NCBI GenBank assembly: GCA_015490435.1
Contig: WFXV01000227.1
Span: forward strand, 1 to 6,526
Direction: 5' to 3'
DNA: 6,526 nt
Source: Thermaceae bacterium
GTDB taxonomy: Bacteria; Deinococcota; Deinococci; Deinococcales; Marinithermaceae
Within the stretch, counting starts at the first letter, position 1, and each line of letters starts with the position of its first letter. The notes under the pieces are model-generated. The model was not told where the DNA came from. It did no database searches and was given only the letters and a program-made list of their open reading frames with translations. The position numbers were made by a program, and so were the translations under genes. Below, piece after piece: positions 1 to 5,073 of the stretch.

Positions 1-783
1 GTCCTCGAGGCTGGCCCGGGAGAGCTCGCCGAGGTGCCGGGCCACCGCCACCCCCTCGGCATTGAAGAAGACCGTGGTCGGCAGAGCCACCACCCGAAGC
101 CGCCTGACCAGGCGGTTTTCAGGGTCCAGGATGACGTTCGGGAGGCTGAGCCCCTCGCGCTTCAAAAAGGTCCGGACGGTCTCGGCGTTCTCGCCGCTAT
201 TCGCGAAGACGAAGACGACGTCCTCGCTCTTTTGGGCGAACTCGGCGAGGAGTGGCATCTCCCGCCGGCAGGGCGGGCACCAGCTCGCCCAGACGTTCAG
301 GACCACCGGCCGCCCGGAGAACTCGGCGAGGGAGACCACCGCCCCCTCGGGGGTGGAGAAGGCCCAGCCCGGCAGGCGTTCGCTCTCCCTCGCCTGCTGA
401 GCGAGCAGCAAGAAGAGCGCCGCTGCCACCGCCCCGCCCACCAGCACCGGCGGCAGCGCCAGGGTGAGCCGGAGCCCGGCGCGCCGGAAGAAGTAGAGGG
501 TGTAGAGGGCGCCGGCCAAGATCCCCGCCAGCGGGGAAAACCCCCCCTGCCAAAAATAGAAGACGCTCAAGGGGTCCTCGGCGTAGGCGCCGAGATGCCC
601 GAGGACGTAGCCCGCCCGGGCGCCGATGAGCCCCACCAGCACGGCGTTCCAGGCCCAGTTCGAGAGCGTCTTCGGCCCCCTTCGCGCGAGCACCTCGGCG
701 GCGAGCACGAAGCCAAGAAGGGCGAGCGCGACGAAGGCGCGGACCAAGGGGATGACGAAGGGGCCGAGCTTGATCGCTTCCAC
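1..783 (-). CDS. Lgt-like membrane domain fused to TlpA-family thioredoxin (C-terminus off window)
   Basis: The frame is open from GTG at 783 to the window edge (261 residues visible); an in-frame TAG at 795-793 makes this GTG the earliest start. Residues 1-128 are hydrophobic and resemble the N-terminal half of prolipoprotein diacylglyceryl transferase: an LGPF start, GARAGYVL at 54-61 and DPLSVFYFWQGGFS at 70-83. Residues about 135-261 form a TlpA/ResA-type thioredoxin domain with WASWCPPC at 165-172 (cysteines 169 and 172) and the cis-proline region ALPTT at 233-237. The thioredoxin half should face the cell exterior or periplasm and act as a membrane-anchored thiol-disulfide reductant. 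The Lgt half is probably not an active transferase: the family HGG motif reads LAG (85-87) and the later Arg/Asn signature is absent. It starts 40 bases after pilC with no visible terminator, so it may share that transcript. Only a few C-terminal residues should be missing. The substrate is unknown. Confidence 0.85.
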   Translation of the reverse strand, partial: MEAIKLGPFVIPLVRAFVALALLGFVLAAEVLARRGPKTLSNWAWNAVLVGLIGARAGYVLGHLGAYAEDPLSVFYFWQGGFSPLAGILAGALYTLYFFRRAGLRLTLALPPVLVGGAVAAALFLLLAQQARESERLPGWAFSTPEGAVVSLAEFSGRPVVLNVWASWCPPCRREMPLLAEFAQKSEDVVFVFANSGENAETVRTFLKREGLSLPNVILDPENRLVRRLRVVALPTTVFFNAEGVAVARHLGELSRASLED

Positions 784-823
784 GCCCCGAGGCTAGCGGG
801 CGGCGATGAAGGCGGCGTGAAGC

Positions 824-2044
824 CTACTGCGTCGAGAGCGTGTTGATGATCTGAAAGAGCGGCAGGAACATGCCGGCGACGATCATGCCCACGATCGCGC
901 CCAGGAAGATGATCATGATGGGCTCGATCGCGGCGGTGAGGCTCTCGACGGTCTCGTCCACCTCGCGCTCGTAGAAGTCGGCGACCTTTTGCAGCATCGC
1001 GTCGAGGGCGCCGGTCTCCTCGCCAATCGCCACCATCGAGGCGACCATCGGCGGGAAGATCTCAGGGTAGCGGAGCAGGGTGCTGTGGAGCGGCTCGCCC
1101 ACCTGGATGGTGTTCTTGGTCTCCTCCAGGATGTCCTCGACCACCGCGTTGCCGGCGGTGCCCTTGGTGATGTCCACGGCCTCGACGATGTTCACGCCGG
1201 AGGAGAGCAAAAGCCCGAGGGTCCGGGAGAAGCGGGCGAGGGCGCTCTTCTTGTTGAGCACCCCGAAGACCGGCATCCGGAGCTTGAGCCGGTCGATGAT
1301 CCGGCGGCCTCGCTCGGTGCGGTAGACGTAGCGGTAGACGACGTAGAGCGCCACCAGGCCGAGGACCAGGTAGAGCGTGCTCGAGCGCAGGAAGTCCGAG
1401 ACCGCGATCAAAAACCGGGTCAATAGGGGCAGCTCCGAGCCCAGGTCGGTGAGGATCTGGGCGAACTGGGGGACGATCCCGGTGAGCAGGAAGTAAGTGA
1501 CCAGGATCGCGAAGACCAGCACGATGACCGGGTAGGTCATCGCCGACTTGATCTTGCCCCTGAGCTCGAGGTCCTTTTCCAGGAAGGTGGCGAGCCGGTC
1601 GAGGATCGCGTCGAGGGTACCCGAGGCCTCGCCCGCCCGTATCAGGTTGACGTAGAGCCGGCCGAAGACCGGGTGCTTGGCCAGCGCGTCGGAGAGCGAC
1701 ATGCCCCCTTCGACGTCGGCGCGGACCTCCTTCAGGATGGCCTTGAACTTCTTGTTCTCCGCCTGTTTTTCCAGGATGGCGAGGGCCTGCACGATGGGCA
1801 GACCTGCGGCCATCATGGTGGCGAGCTGGCGGCTGAAGATGGCGATGTCCTTGAGCCCGGGCCCGCGCTCCAGGAAGGAGAGGCTGATCTCCGCCTGCAA
1901 CGCCTTCCCGGGCTCCTTGATCTCGGTGATGTAATAGCCCTTCTCCCGGAGTACCCGGGTCGCGGTCCGAAGATCGGCGGCCTCGATGGTCGCCGCGATG
2001 CTCCGGCCCTGCCGGTCGCGCGCGCGGTAATGATAGATCGGCAT
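824..2044 (-). CDS. pilC: Type IV pilus / type II secretion inner-membrane platform protein (PilC/GspF family)
   Basis: The 406-residue product has the usual length and plan of PilC/GspF. A short N-terminal region (about 1-60, opening MPIYHYRARD) is followed by two T2SSF repeats at about 66-192 and 270-395. Each repeat has the family core helix motif, GEASGTLD at 138-145 and GEETGALD at 341-348. Three membrane segments are visible, near 170-192, 223-241 and 375-400, the last ending in the typical GMFLPLF. The protein sits in the cytoplasmic membrane and links the assembly ATPase to the growing pilin fibre; in Thermus, PilC is needed for pili, twitching and natural transformation. No pilB, pilT or pilin gene is adjacent, so a GspF role in secretion cannot be excluded. 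The ATG at 2044 lacks a clear Shine-Dalgarno and lies 10 bases after a TATACT box, suggesting a very short leader or leaderless mRNA. Confidence 0.93.
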   Translation of the reverse strand: MPIYHYRARDRQGRSIAATIEAADLRTATRVLREKGYYITEIKEPGKALQAEISLSFLERGPGLKDIAIFSRQLATMMAAGLPIVQALAILEKQAENKKFKAILKEVRADVEGGMSLSDALAKHPVFGRLYVNLIRAGEASGTLDAILDRLATFLEKDLELRGKIKSAMTYPVIVLVFAILVTYFLLTGIVPQFAQILTDLGSELPLLTRFLIAVSDFLRSSTLYLVLGLVALYVVYRYVYRTERGRRIIDRLKLRMPVFGVLNKKSALARFSRTLGLLLSSGVNIVEAVDITKGTAGNAVVEDILEETKNTIQVGEPLHSTLLRYPEIFPPMVASMVAIGEETGALDAMLQKVADFYEREVDETVESLTAAIEPIMIIFLGAIVGMIVAGMFLPLFQIINTLSTQ

Positions 2045-2050
2045 GTTGTT

Positions 2051-2062
2051 CTATAGTATAGC
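2051..2062. promoter_or_regulatory. Shared divergent -10 core between pilC and tsaC
   Basis: The 24-base gap between the two divergent ATG codons contains CTATAGTATAG (2051-2061), a palindrome with five-base arms around position 2056. On the plus strand it offers TATAGT (2052-2057) and TATAGC (2057-2062); on the minus strand it offers TATACT (2060-2055) and TATAGA (2055-2050). In each direction the outer hexamer predicts a leader of about 4-5 bases and the inner one predicts a start at or next to the ATG. No good -35 hexamer is seen on either side. The promoter assignment is inferred from position and base composition. Confidence 0.6.
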
Positions 2063-2068
2063 GCCGGA

Positions 2069-2653
2069 ATGCGACCCGAGCTGGCCGAGGCCGCCCGCGT
2101 GCTCGAAGAAGGGGGCCTCGTCGCCTTTCCCACCGACACCGTCTGGGGGGTGCTGGTCCGCCCCGACGCCCCCGAGGCCGTCGCCCGGGTCTACCGGATG
2201 AAGGGGCGGGAACGGGAGAAGCCGCTCCAGCTCCTGGTGGCCGAGCTCGAGGTGGCCGAGCACCTCCTCCCCGAGGGCTTCCGCGACCCCCGGTTTTGGG
2301 CCCTGGCCGAGCGCTACTGGCCCGGCCCCCTCACCCTGGTGGTGCCGGCAGGAAGGGCCTTTCCCGCCATCGGCGCGGAGCGCACCCTGGGCCTCCGCCT
2401 CCCCGACCACCCCGAGCTCCGGGCGCTGCTCCGGGCGGTGGGGGGCTTGGTCGCCGCCACCAGCCTGAACAAAAGCGGCACGCCCCCAGTGCGAAGCGAA
2501 GAGGAGGCCAGAAGGTTCCCGGTGGACCTCGTGGTCCCGGGACCGCCGCCGCCGGGGCGGGCCTCGAGCGTGGTGGACCTGGTACGGGGGCGGGTGATCC
2601 GGGCGGAGGCGATCCCCGAAGCCGAACTCCGCCGTTTTCTGGAGGCACGTTGA
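2069..2653 (+). CDS. tsaC: Threonylcarbamoyl-AMP synthase, short Sua5/YciO/YrdC type
   Basis: The 194-residue protein spans the YrdC fold and lacks the extra C-terminal Sua5 domain, so it is the TsaC-length form. The enzyme makes threonylcarbamoyl-AMP from threonine, bicarbonate and ATP in the cytoplasm, the first step of t6A formation at position 37 of ANN-decoding tRNAs. Visible family motifs are PTDTVWG (21-27), the K-x-R-x-x-x-KP element (45-52), WPGPLT (84-89), RLPDHP (110-115), TSLNKSG (131-137) and SSVVDL (166-171). The usual TSANxSG motif has Leu in place of Ala at 133. Start ATG 2069 is the first available and has no obvious Shine-Dalgarno, fitting a near-leaderless message from the box at 2052-2062. 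Its TGA overlaps the scpB start. YrdC/YciO paralogues of other function exist, but the conserved motif set supports TsaC. Confidence 0.88.
   Translation: MRPELAEAARVLEEGGLVAFPTDTVWGVLVRPDAPEAVARVYRMKGREREKPLQLLVAELEVAEHLLPEGFRDPRFWALAERYWPGPLTLVVPAGRAFPAIGAERTLGLRLPDHPELRALLRAVGGLVAATSLNKSGTPPVRSEEEARRFPVDLVVPGPPPPGRASSVVDLVRGRVIRAEAIPEAELRRFLEAR
2641..2645 (+). promoter_or_regulatory. Shine-Dalgarno deciding the scpB TTG start
   Basis: GGAGG lies inside the last tsaC codons, 4 bases before TTG 2650. It supports the TTG that overlaps the tsaC stop as TTGA, rather than the ATG at 2296 in the same frame, which would place an unrelated proline/arginine-rich extension in front of ScpB. Confidence 0.65.
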
Positions 2654-3159
2654 AACGAGAAAGCGCCGCCTTGCTCGCCATCCTCTTCGCCGCCGGCCGG
2701 ACGGTGACCCTGGAAGAGCTCGCCCGCGGGCTCGGGAAGGAGCCGGGCGAGGTCGGCGGTCTCGTGGATGAGCTTGAGAGCAAGCTCTCGAACGGGGCGT
2801 TCGGCGTCGCGCTCGAGCGGGTCGCCGGCGGGGTCCGCCTGGTGGTGCACCCGGACTACGCCGAGCTCGTACGCCGGGCGCTCAAGGCCCGGCCGCCCCG
2901 GCTCTCCAAGGCCGCGCTCGAGGTCCTCGCCATCGTCGCCTACCACCAGCCGATCACCAAGGCGGCGATCGACGCCGCCCGCGGCCGGGACTCGGGCGCG
3001 GTGCTCGAGGGATTGCTCGAGCGCGGCCTGATCGCCGCCGAGGGCAAGCACCCCCGGCGCTACCGCACCACCCCGCACTTTCTCGAGCTTTTCGGCCTGG
3101 AGAGCCTCGACGACCTGCCCCCGCCCCCGGGCGGGGAGCTCCCCGCGATGCGGGACTAA
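2650..3159 (+). CDS. scpB: Segregation and condensation protein B (ScpB), SMC partner
   Basis: The 169-residue product is slightly shorter than typical ScpB. ScpB dimers bind the kleisin ScpA, which bridges the SMC ATPase heads, and the complex compacts and separates newly replicated origins on the nucleoid. The sequence shows two winged-helix units: an N-terminal one at about 4-75 (LLAILFAAGRTVTLEELA at 8-25) and a C-terminal one at about 80-150. The C-terminal unit carries the ScpB signature LEVLAIVAYHQPITKAAID (90-108), followed by VLEGLLERGLI (118-128) and YRTTPHFLELFGLESLDDLP (138-157). The start is the TTG at 2650, overlapping the tsaC TGA by 4 bases, so translation is probably coupled. 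No scpA or smc gene is in the window. The TAA stop overlaps the opposing DUF3467 stop by 4 bases, and no terminator is visible. Confidence 0.92.
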   Translation: MKRESAALLAILFAAGRTVTLEELARGLGKEPGEVGGLVDELESKLSNGAFGVALERVAGGVRLVVHPDYAELVRRALKARPPRLSKAALEVLAIVAYHQPITKAAIDAARGRDSGAVLEGLLERGLIAAEGKHPRRYRTTPHFLELFGLESLDDLPPPPGGELPAMRD

Positions 3160-3428
3160 GCCTGGCCCCAGGGCCCCCGGGCCTCGCCCTCCTCGGCGAT
3201 CGGCCCGAAGGTGGCCTCGTAGCGGCGGATGTTCTCGGCCAGCGAGCGGAGCAAGGCCTTGGCGTGGCGGGGGCTGGTGATCACCCGGGCCACCACCAGC
3301 GCCGGCCCCTGGGGCTGCAAAAGGGCGAAGTCGATCAGGAACTCGTTTTGGGTGTGGGAGATCACCGCCATGTTGGCGTAGCGGCCCTTGGCGGTCTCGC
3401 GGTCGATGTCCAGGTTGAGCTCGCTCAC
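3156..3428 (-). CDS. DUF3467 family protein, function unknown
   Basis: This 90-residue soluble protein matches my memory of the DUF3467 consensus over nearly its whole length: YANMAVISHTQNEFLIDFAL (17-36), a VVARVITSPRHAKALLRSL stretch (45-63), and a C-terminal N-x-x-x-YE-x-x-FGPI element (66-77). Members are small alpha/beta proteins found in many bacteria with no established biochemical role that I know of. The GTG start at 3428 overlaps the stop of the upstream roadblock gene (GTGA). A strong AAGGAGG at 3442-3436 lies 7 bases before it, so both translational coupling and independent initiation are possible. It is the last gene of the ybaB-recR operon. Its TAG lies inside the scpB stop region, leaving no space for a terminator between the converging units. 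Confidence 0.85.
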   Translation of the reverse strand: MSELNLDIDRETAKGRYANMAVISHTQNEFLIDFALLQPQGPALVVARVITSPRHAKALLRSLAENIRRYEATFGPIAEEGEARGPWGQA

Positions 3429-3772
3429 GGCAGCTCCTCCTTGAGGGCGGGCAGCACCCGCTTGAGGGCGAGGCGCACGCGCCCGAGGCTCGCCACCTGA
3501 TCCAAAAGCACCATCAGCACCGGCCCCTTCCCGGTGGGGACCATCAGCACCGGCCCCTCGTCGTACTCGACCATGACCTCCTCGATCGGGCCCTTGCCGA
3601 GCTCCTCGGCGACCGCCCGGGCGGTGGCGAGCACGCTCACCCCGAGCCCCCCGAGCAGGTCCCCCACCTCGACCTCGGGGCGGCGGTAGGCCTCGAGCAC
3701 GAACCCATCCTCCCCCACCAGCGCCCAGGCCAGAACGCCCTGTACCTCCGAGAGCGGTTTCAGCGCTTCCAT
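3425..3772 (-). CDS. Roadblock/LC7 domain protein (first to the right of DUF3467)
   Basis: The 115-residue protein has the roadblock/LC7 pattern: an N-terminal helix, a strand pair around VLAWALVGEDGFVLEAY (13-29) with the typical DG turn, a long helix (about 37-60), strands EEVMVEYDEGPVLMVPTG (64-81) and GPVLMVLLD (83-91), and a C-terminal helix including VRLALKRVLPAL (99-110). Bacterial roadblock proteins usually dimerise and many bind Ras-like GTPases (for example MglB with MglA); no such GTPase is encoded here, so the partner is unknown. ATG 3772 has GGGAGG at 3785-3780 with a 7-base spacer. It is 3 bases downstream of the other roadblock gene and overlaps the DUF3467 gene by 4. It contains a 19-base direct repeat at a 10-codon spacing. 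Confidence 0.8.
   Translation of the reverse strand: MEALKPLSEVQGVLAWALVGEDGFVLEAYRRPEVEVGDLLGGLGVSVLATARAVAEELGKGPIEEVMVEYDEGPVLMVPTGKGPVLMVLLDQVASLGRVRLALKRVLPALKEELP
3510..3558. repeat. 19-base direct repeat inside the roadblock gene
   Basis: ACCATCAGCACCGGCCCCT occurs exactly at 3510-3528 and 3540-3558, a period of 30 bases or ten codons. On the coding strand each copy gives GPVLMV, at residues 73-78 and 83-88 of the roadblock protein. The phase keeps the reading frame and the protein is of normal length for its family. Confidence 0.85.
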
Positions 3773-3775
3773 CGG

Positions 3776-4114
3776 CTAGCCTCCCAGTTCCTCGGCGATC
3801 AACAGGGCGAGCCGCGAGAGCTCCTGCCCCACCTGCCGGCGCTCGGGCCCCCGCTGGATCACCGCGCCCACGCAGACCTCCCCCTCACAGACGACTAGCA
3901 GCTCCCGCTCGTCGAAGGTGATCACGAAACGCCGCGGCTCCCCCCCGAGCCGGCGGGCGATCCCCTCCATGCCCCGGCGAAGGGCGGCGATCTCGGCGGC
4001 GAGGAACTCGGGGTCCGGCCCCCGGTGCCCGGCCGCCTCGATCACCAGCCCGTCGGCGGAGGCGACCACCGCCCGCTCGACGATGGGTATCTGCGCCAGG
4101 TCAAAAAGCCACAC
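3776..4114 (-). CDS. Roadblock/LC7-like protein (second, next to recR)
   Basis: The 112-residue protein fits the roadblock/LC7 fold by pattern, though more loosely than its neighbour: an N-terminal segment, strands RAVVASADGLVIEAAG (14-29) with the DG turn, a long helix at about 35-56, strands RRFVITFDERELLVVCEG (61-78) and VCVGAVIQRG (80-89), and a C-terminal helix at 93-110. The two roadblock products are clearly different in sequence, so a heterodimer is possible. Cysteines 76 and 81 fall in adjacent strands and could lie close together. The GTG start at 4114 is 6 bases after the recR stop. GGGGGAG at 4130-4124 (9-base spacer) is the best ribosome site and spans the end of recR. No function can be assigned beyond a likely protein-protein or GTPase-partner role. 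Confidence 0.72.
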   Translation of the reverse strand: MWLFDLAQIPIVERAVVASADGLVIEAAGHRGPDPEFLAAEIAALRRGMEGIARRLGGEPRRFVITFDERELLVVCEGEVCVGAVIQRGPERRQVGQELSRLALLIAEELGG

Positions 4115-4120
4115 GATCCC

Positions 4121-4714
4121 TCACTCCCCCACGGGTCGCCGGTGGCTCAGCGCCCGAGCCAGCGTGACCTCGTCCACGTACTCCAGGCTACCCCCGGCGG
4201 GCAGGCCGTAGGCCGGTCGCGTGACCCGAACCCCCTTGTCTTTAAGAAGCTCCCCCAGGTAGGCCGCGGTGGCCTCCCCCTCCACGGTCATCGAGGTGGC
4301 GATCAGTACCTCCTCCACCCCTTCAAGCCGGGCGAGCAGGCCCTCGATGTTGAGCTCGTCGGGCCCCACGCCCTCCAAGGGGTTCAAGACCCCGCCGAGC
4401 ACGTGGTAGACCCCGCGGAACTCCCCGCTCTTCTCGATCGCGTAGACGTCGGCCGGGGTCTCGACCACCGCGATGATCGAGCGGTCCCGGGTCTCGTCGG
4501 CGCAGACCGGGCAGAGCTCCCCCTCCGCCAGGTTGCCGCAAACCCGGCAGACCCCGAGCCGCGCCCGGGACTCGGCGAGCGCCTCCTCGAGCTCCTGTGC
4601 CAGGCCCTTGTCCAGCGCCAGGGTGAGGGCGAGCCGCTGGGCGGTCTTCGGCCCCACCCCGGGGAGCCGGGAAAGCGCCCGGGCCAGGGCGACGAGGGCC
4701 GCCGGCTGCTTCAA
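4121..4714 (-). CDS. recR: Recombination mediator protein RecR
   Basis: The 197-residue product has the family's usual length. RecR acts with RecO (and RecF) to load RecA on SSB-coated single-stranded DNA at gaps; it forms a ring-like clamp. In order: a helix-hairpin-helix region including LSRLPGVGPKTAQRLAL (14-30), a four-cysteine zinc motif C56-x2-C59 and C68-x2-C71, and a Toprim domain at about 78-172 with VVETPADVYAIE (83-94), YHVLGGVLNPLEGVGP (103-118) and TVEGEATAAYL (143-153). The C-terminal GLPAGGSLEYVDEVTL (170-185) is characteristic. The start is TTG 4714, overlapping the ybaB TGA as TTGA, with GGAGG at 4725-4721 six bases upstream. The long open frame extending upstream of it in the same phase is a shadow of ybaB. 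ybaB-recR adjacency is common in bacteria. Confidence 0.95.
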   Translation of the reverse strand: MKQPAALVALARALSRLPGVGPKTAQRLALTLALDKGLAQELEEALAESRARLGVCRVCGNLAEGELCPVCADETRDRSIIAVVETPADVYAIEKSGEFRGVYHVLGGVLNPLEGVGPDELNIEGLLARLEGVEEVLIATSMTVEGEATAAYLGELLKDKGVRVTRPAYGLPAGGSLEYVDEVTLARALSHRRPVGE

Positions 4715-5025
4715 AAACCGCCTCCCAAAAGCCCCCCGAGCGCGCCCAGGGTGCCCTGCATCTCGCGCTCGGCGAGCTCGCGGGCCTTGGCCTGCGCGTC
4801 CTGGATCGCGACCAGCACGAGGTCGGCGAGGGCCTCGACGTCGTCGGGGTCCACCGCATCGGGCTGGATCTCGACCCCGAGGATCTGGCCGTGGCCGTTC
4901 GCCACCACCCGGACCAGGCCGCCGCCGGCGCTCCCCACCACCTCGGTCTCGGCGAGGCGCGCCTGGATCTCGGCGGCCTTGGCCTGGGCCTTTTGCGCTT
5001 CCTTCATCAGCTTCTTGAGGTTCAT
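4711..5025 (-). CDS. ybaB: YbaB/EbfC family nucleoid-associated DNA-binding protein
   Basis: The 104-residue protein has the full YbaB plan: MNLKKLMKEAQKAQ at the N-terminus leading a long helix (1-27), a strand region TEVVGSAGGGLVRVVANGHG (27-46) with the conserved glycines, GVEIQPDAVDPDDVEALADL (50-69), a helix at 70-90, and a glycine-rich tail (92-103). Such proteins form small dimers that bind DNA and are thought to influence nucleoid structure and gene expression. It is the first gene of the five-gene minus-strand operon. ATG 5025 has GGAGG at 5034-5030 and a TATAAT box at 5048-5043, predicting a leader of about 11 bases. Its last codons contain the recR ribosome site and start. Confidence 0.94.
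   Translation of the reverse strand: MNLKKLMKEAQKAQAKAAEIQARLAETEVVGSAGGGLVRVVANGHGQILGVEIQPDAVDPDDVEALADLVLVAIQDAQAKARELAEREMQGTLGALGGLLGGGF
4721..4725 (-). promoter_or_regulatory. Shine-Dalgarno deciding the recR TTG start
   Basis: On the minus strand GGAGG (4725-4721) precedes TTG 4714 by six bases. It lies inside the ybaB coding end, supports the TTGA overlap start, and points to translational coupling of ybaB and recR. Confidence 0.7.
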
Positions 5026-5042
5026 CGCGCCTCCGGGCCCCC

Positions 5043-5048
5043 ATTATA
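5043..5048 (-). promoter_or_regulatory. -10 box of the ybaB-recR-roadblock operon promoter
   Basis: On the minus strand positions 5048-5043 read TATAAT, a perfect sigma-70 type -10 box. A start about 7 bases on (near 5036) gives a leader of about 11 bases containing the ybaB GGAGG. No convincing -35 hexamer is seen at the expected distance (about 5066-5071), and the TG of TGCC is one base off for a classical extended -10. Confidence 0.6.
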
Positions 5049-5055
5049 GGCAGGG

Positions 5056-5063
5056 GATAAACT
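5056..5063 (+). promoter_or_regulatory. Possible -10 region of hemB
   Basis: GGATAAACT on the plus strand includes GATAAA (5056-5061) and TAAACT (5058-5063), the only AT-rich stretch facing hemB at a suitable distance. It predicts a transcript starting within a few bases of ATG 5074, which fits the lack of a Shine-Dalgarno. No -35 match is seen. This is a weak call from composition and position. Confidence 0.35.
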
Positions 5064-5073
5064 ACGTCCCGGT

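Noticed and set aside
522..537. TCCCCGC/GCGGGGA inverted repeat, a possible terminator
   Set aside because: It lies inside the Lgt-like coding region (SPLAG codons), and the coding strand has no T-tract after it.
34..846. Long plus-strand open frame (270 codons) opposite the thioredoxin gene
   Set aside because: It is rich in Arg/Gly/Glu/Pro and has no recognisable domain. It mirrors a minus-strand gene with clear Lgt and thioredoxin motifs; high GC keeps antisense frames open.
989..1426. Plus-strand open frame opposite pilC
   Set aside because: It is antisense to a confidently identified PilC, with biased Asp/Val/Glu composition and no motif.
2296..2649. N-terminal extension of ScpB from ATG 2296
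   Set aside because: The extra residues are a frame-shifted shadow of tsaC, and known ScpB proteins begin near the helix encoded just after TTG 2650.
4715..5044. Upstream part of the open frame leading into recR
   Set aside because: It overlaps ybaB in another phase and is Arg/Gly/Pro-rich. The GGAGG and TTG at 4714 give the normal RecR length.
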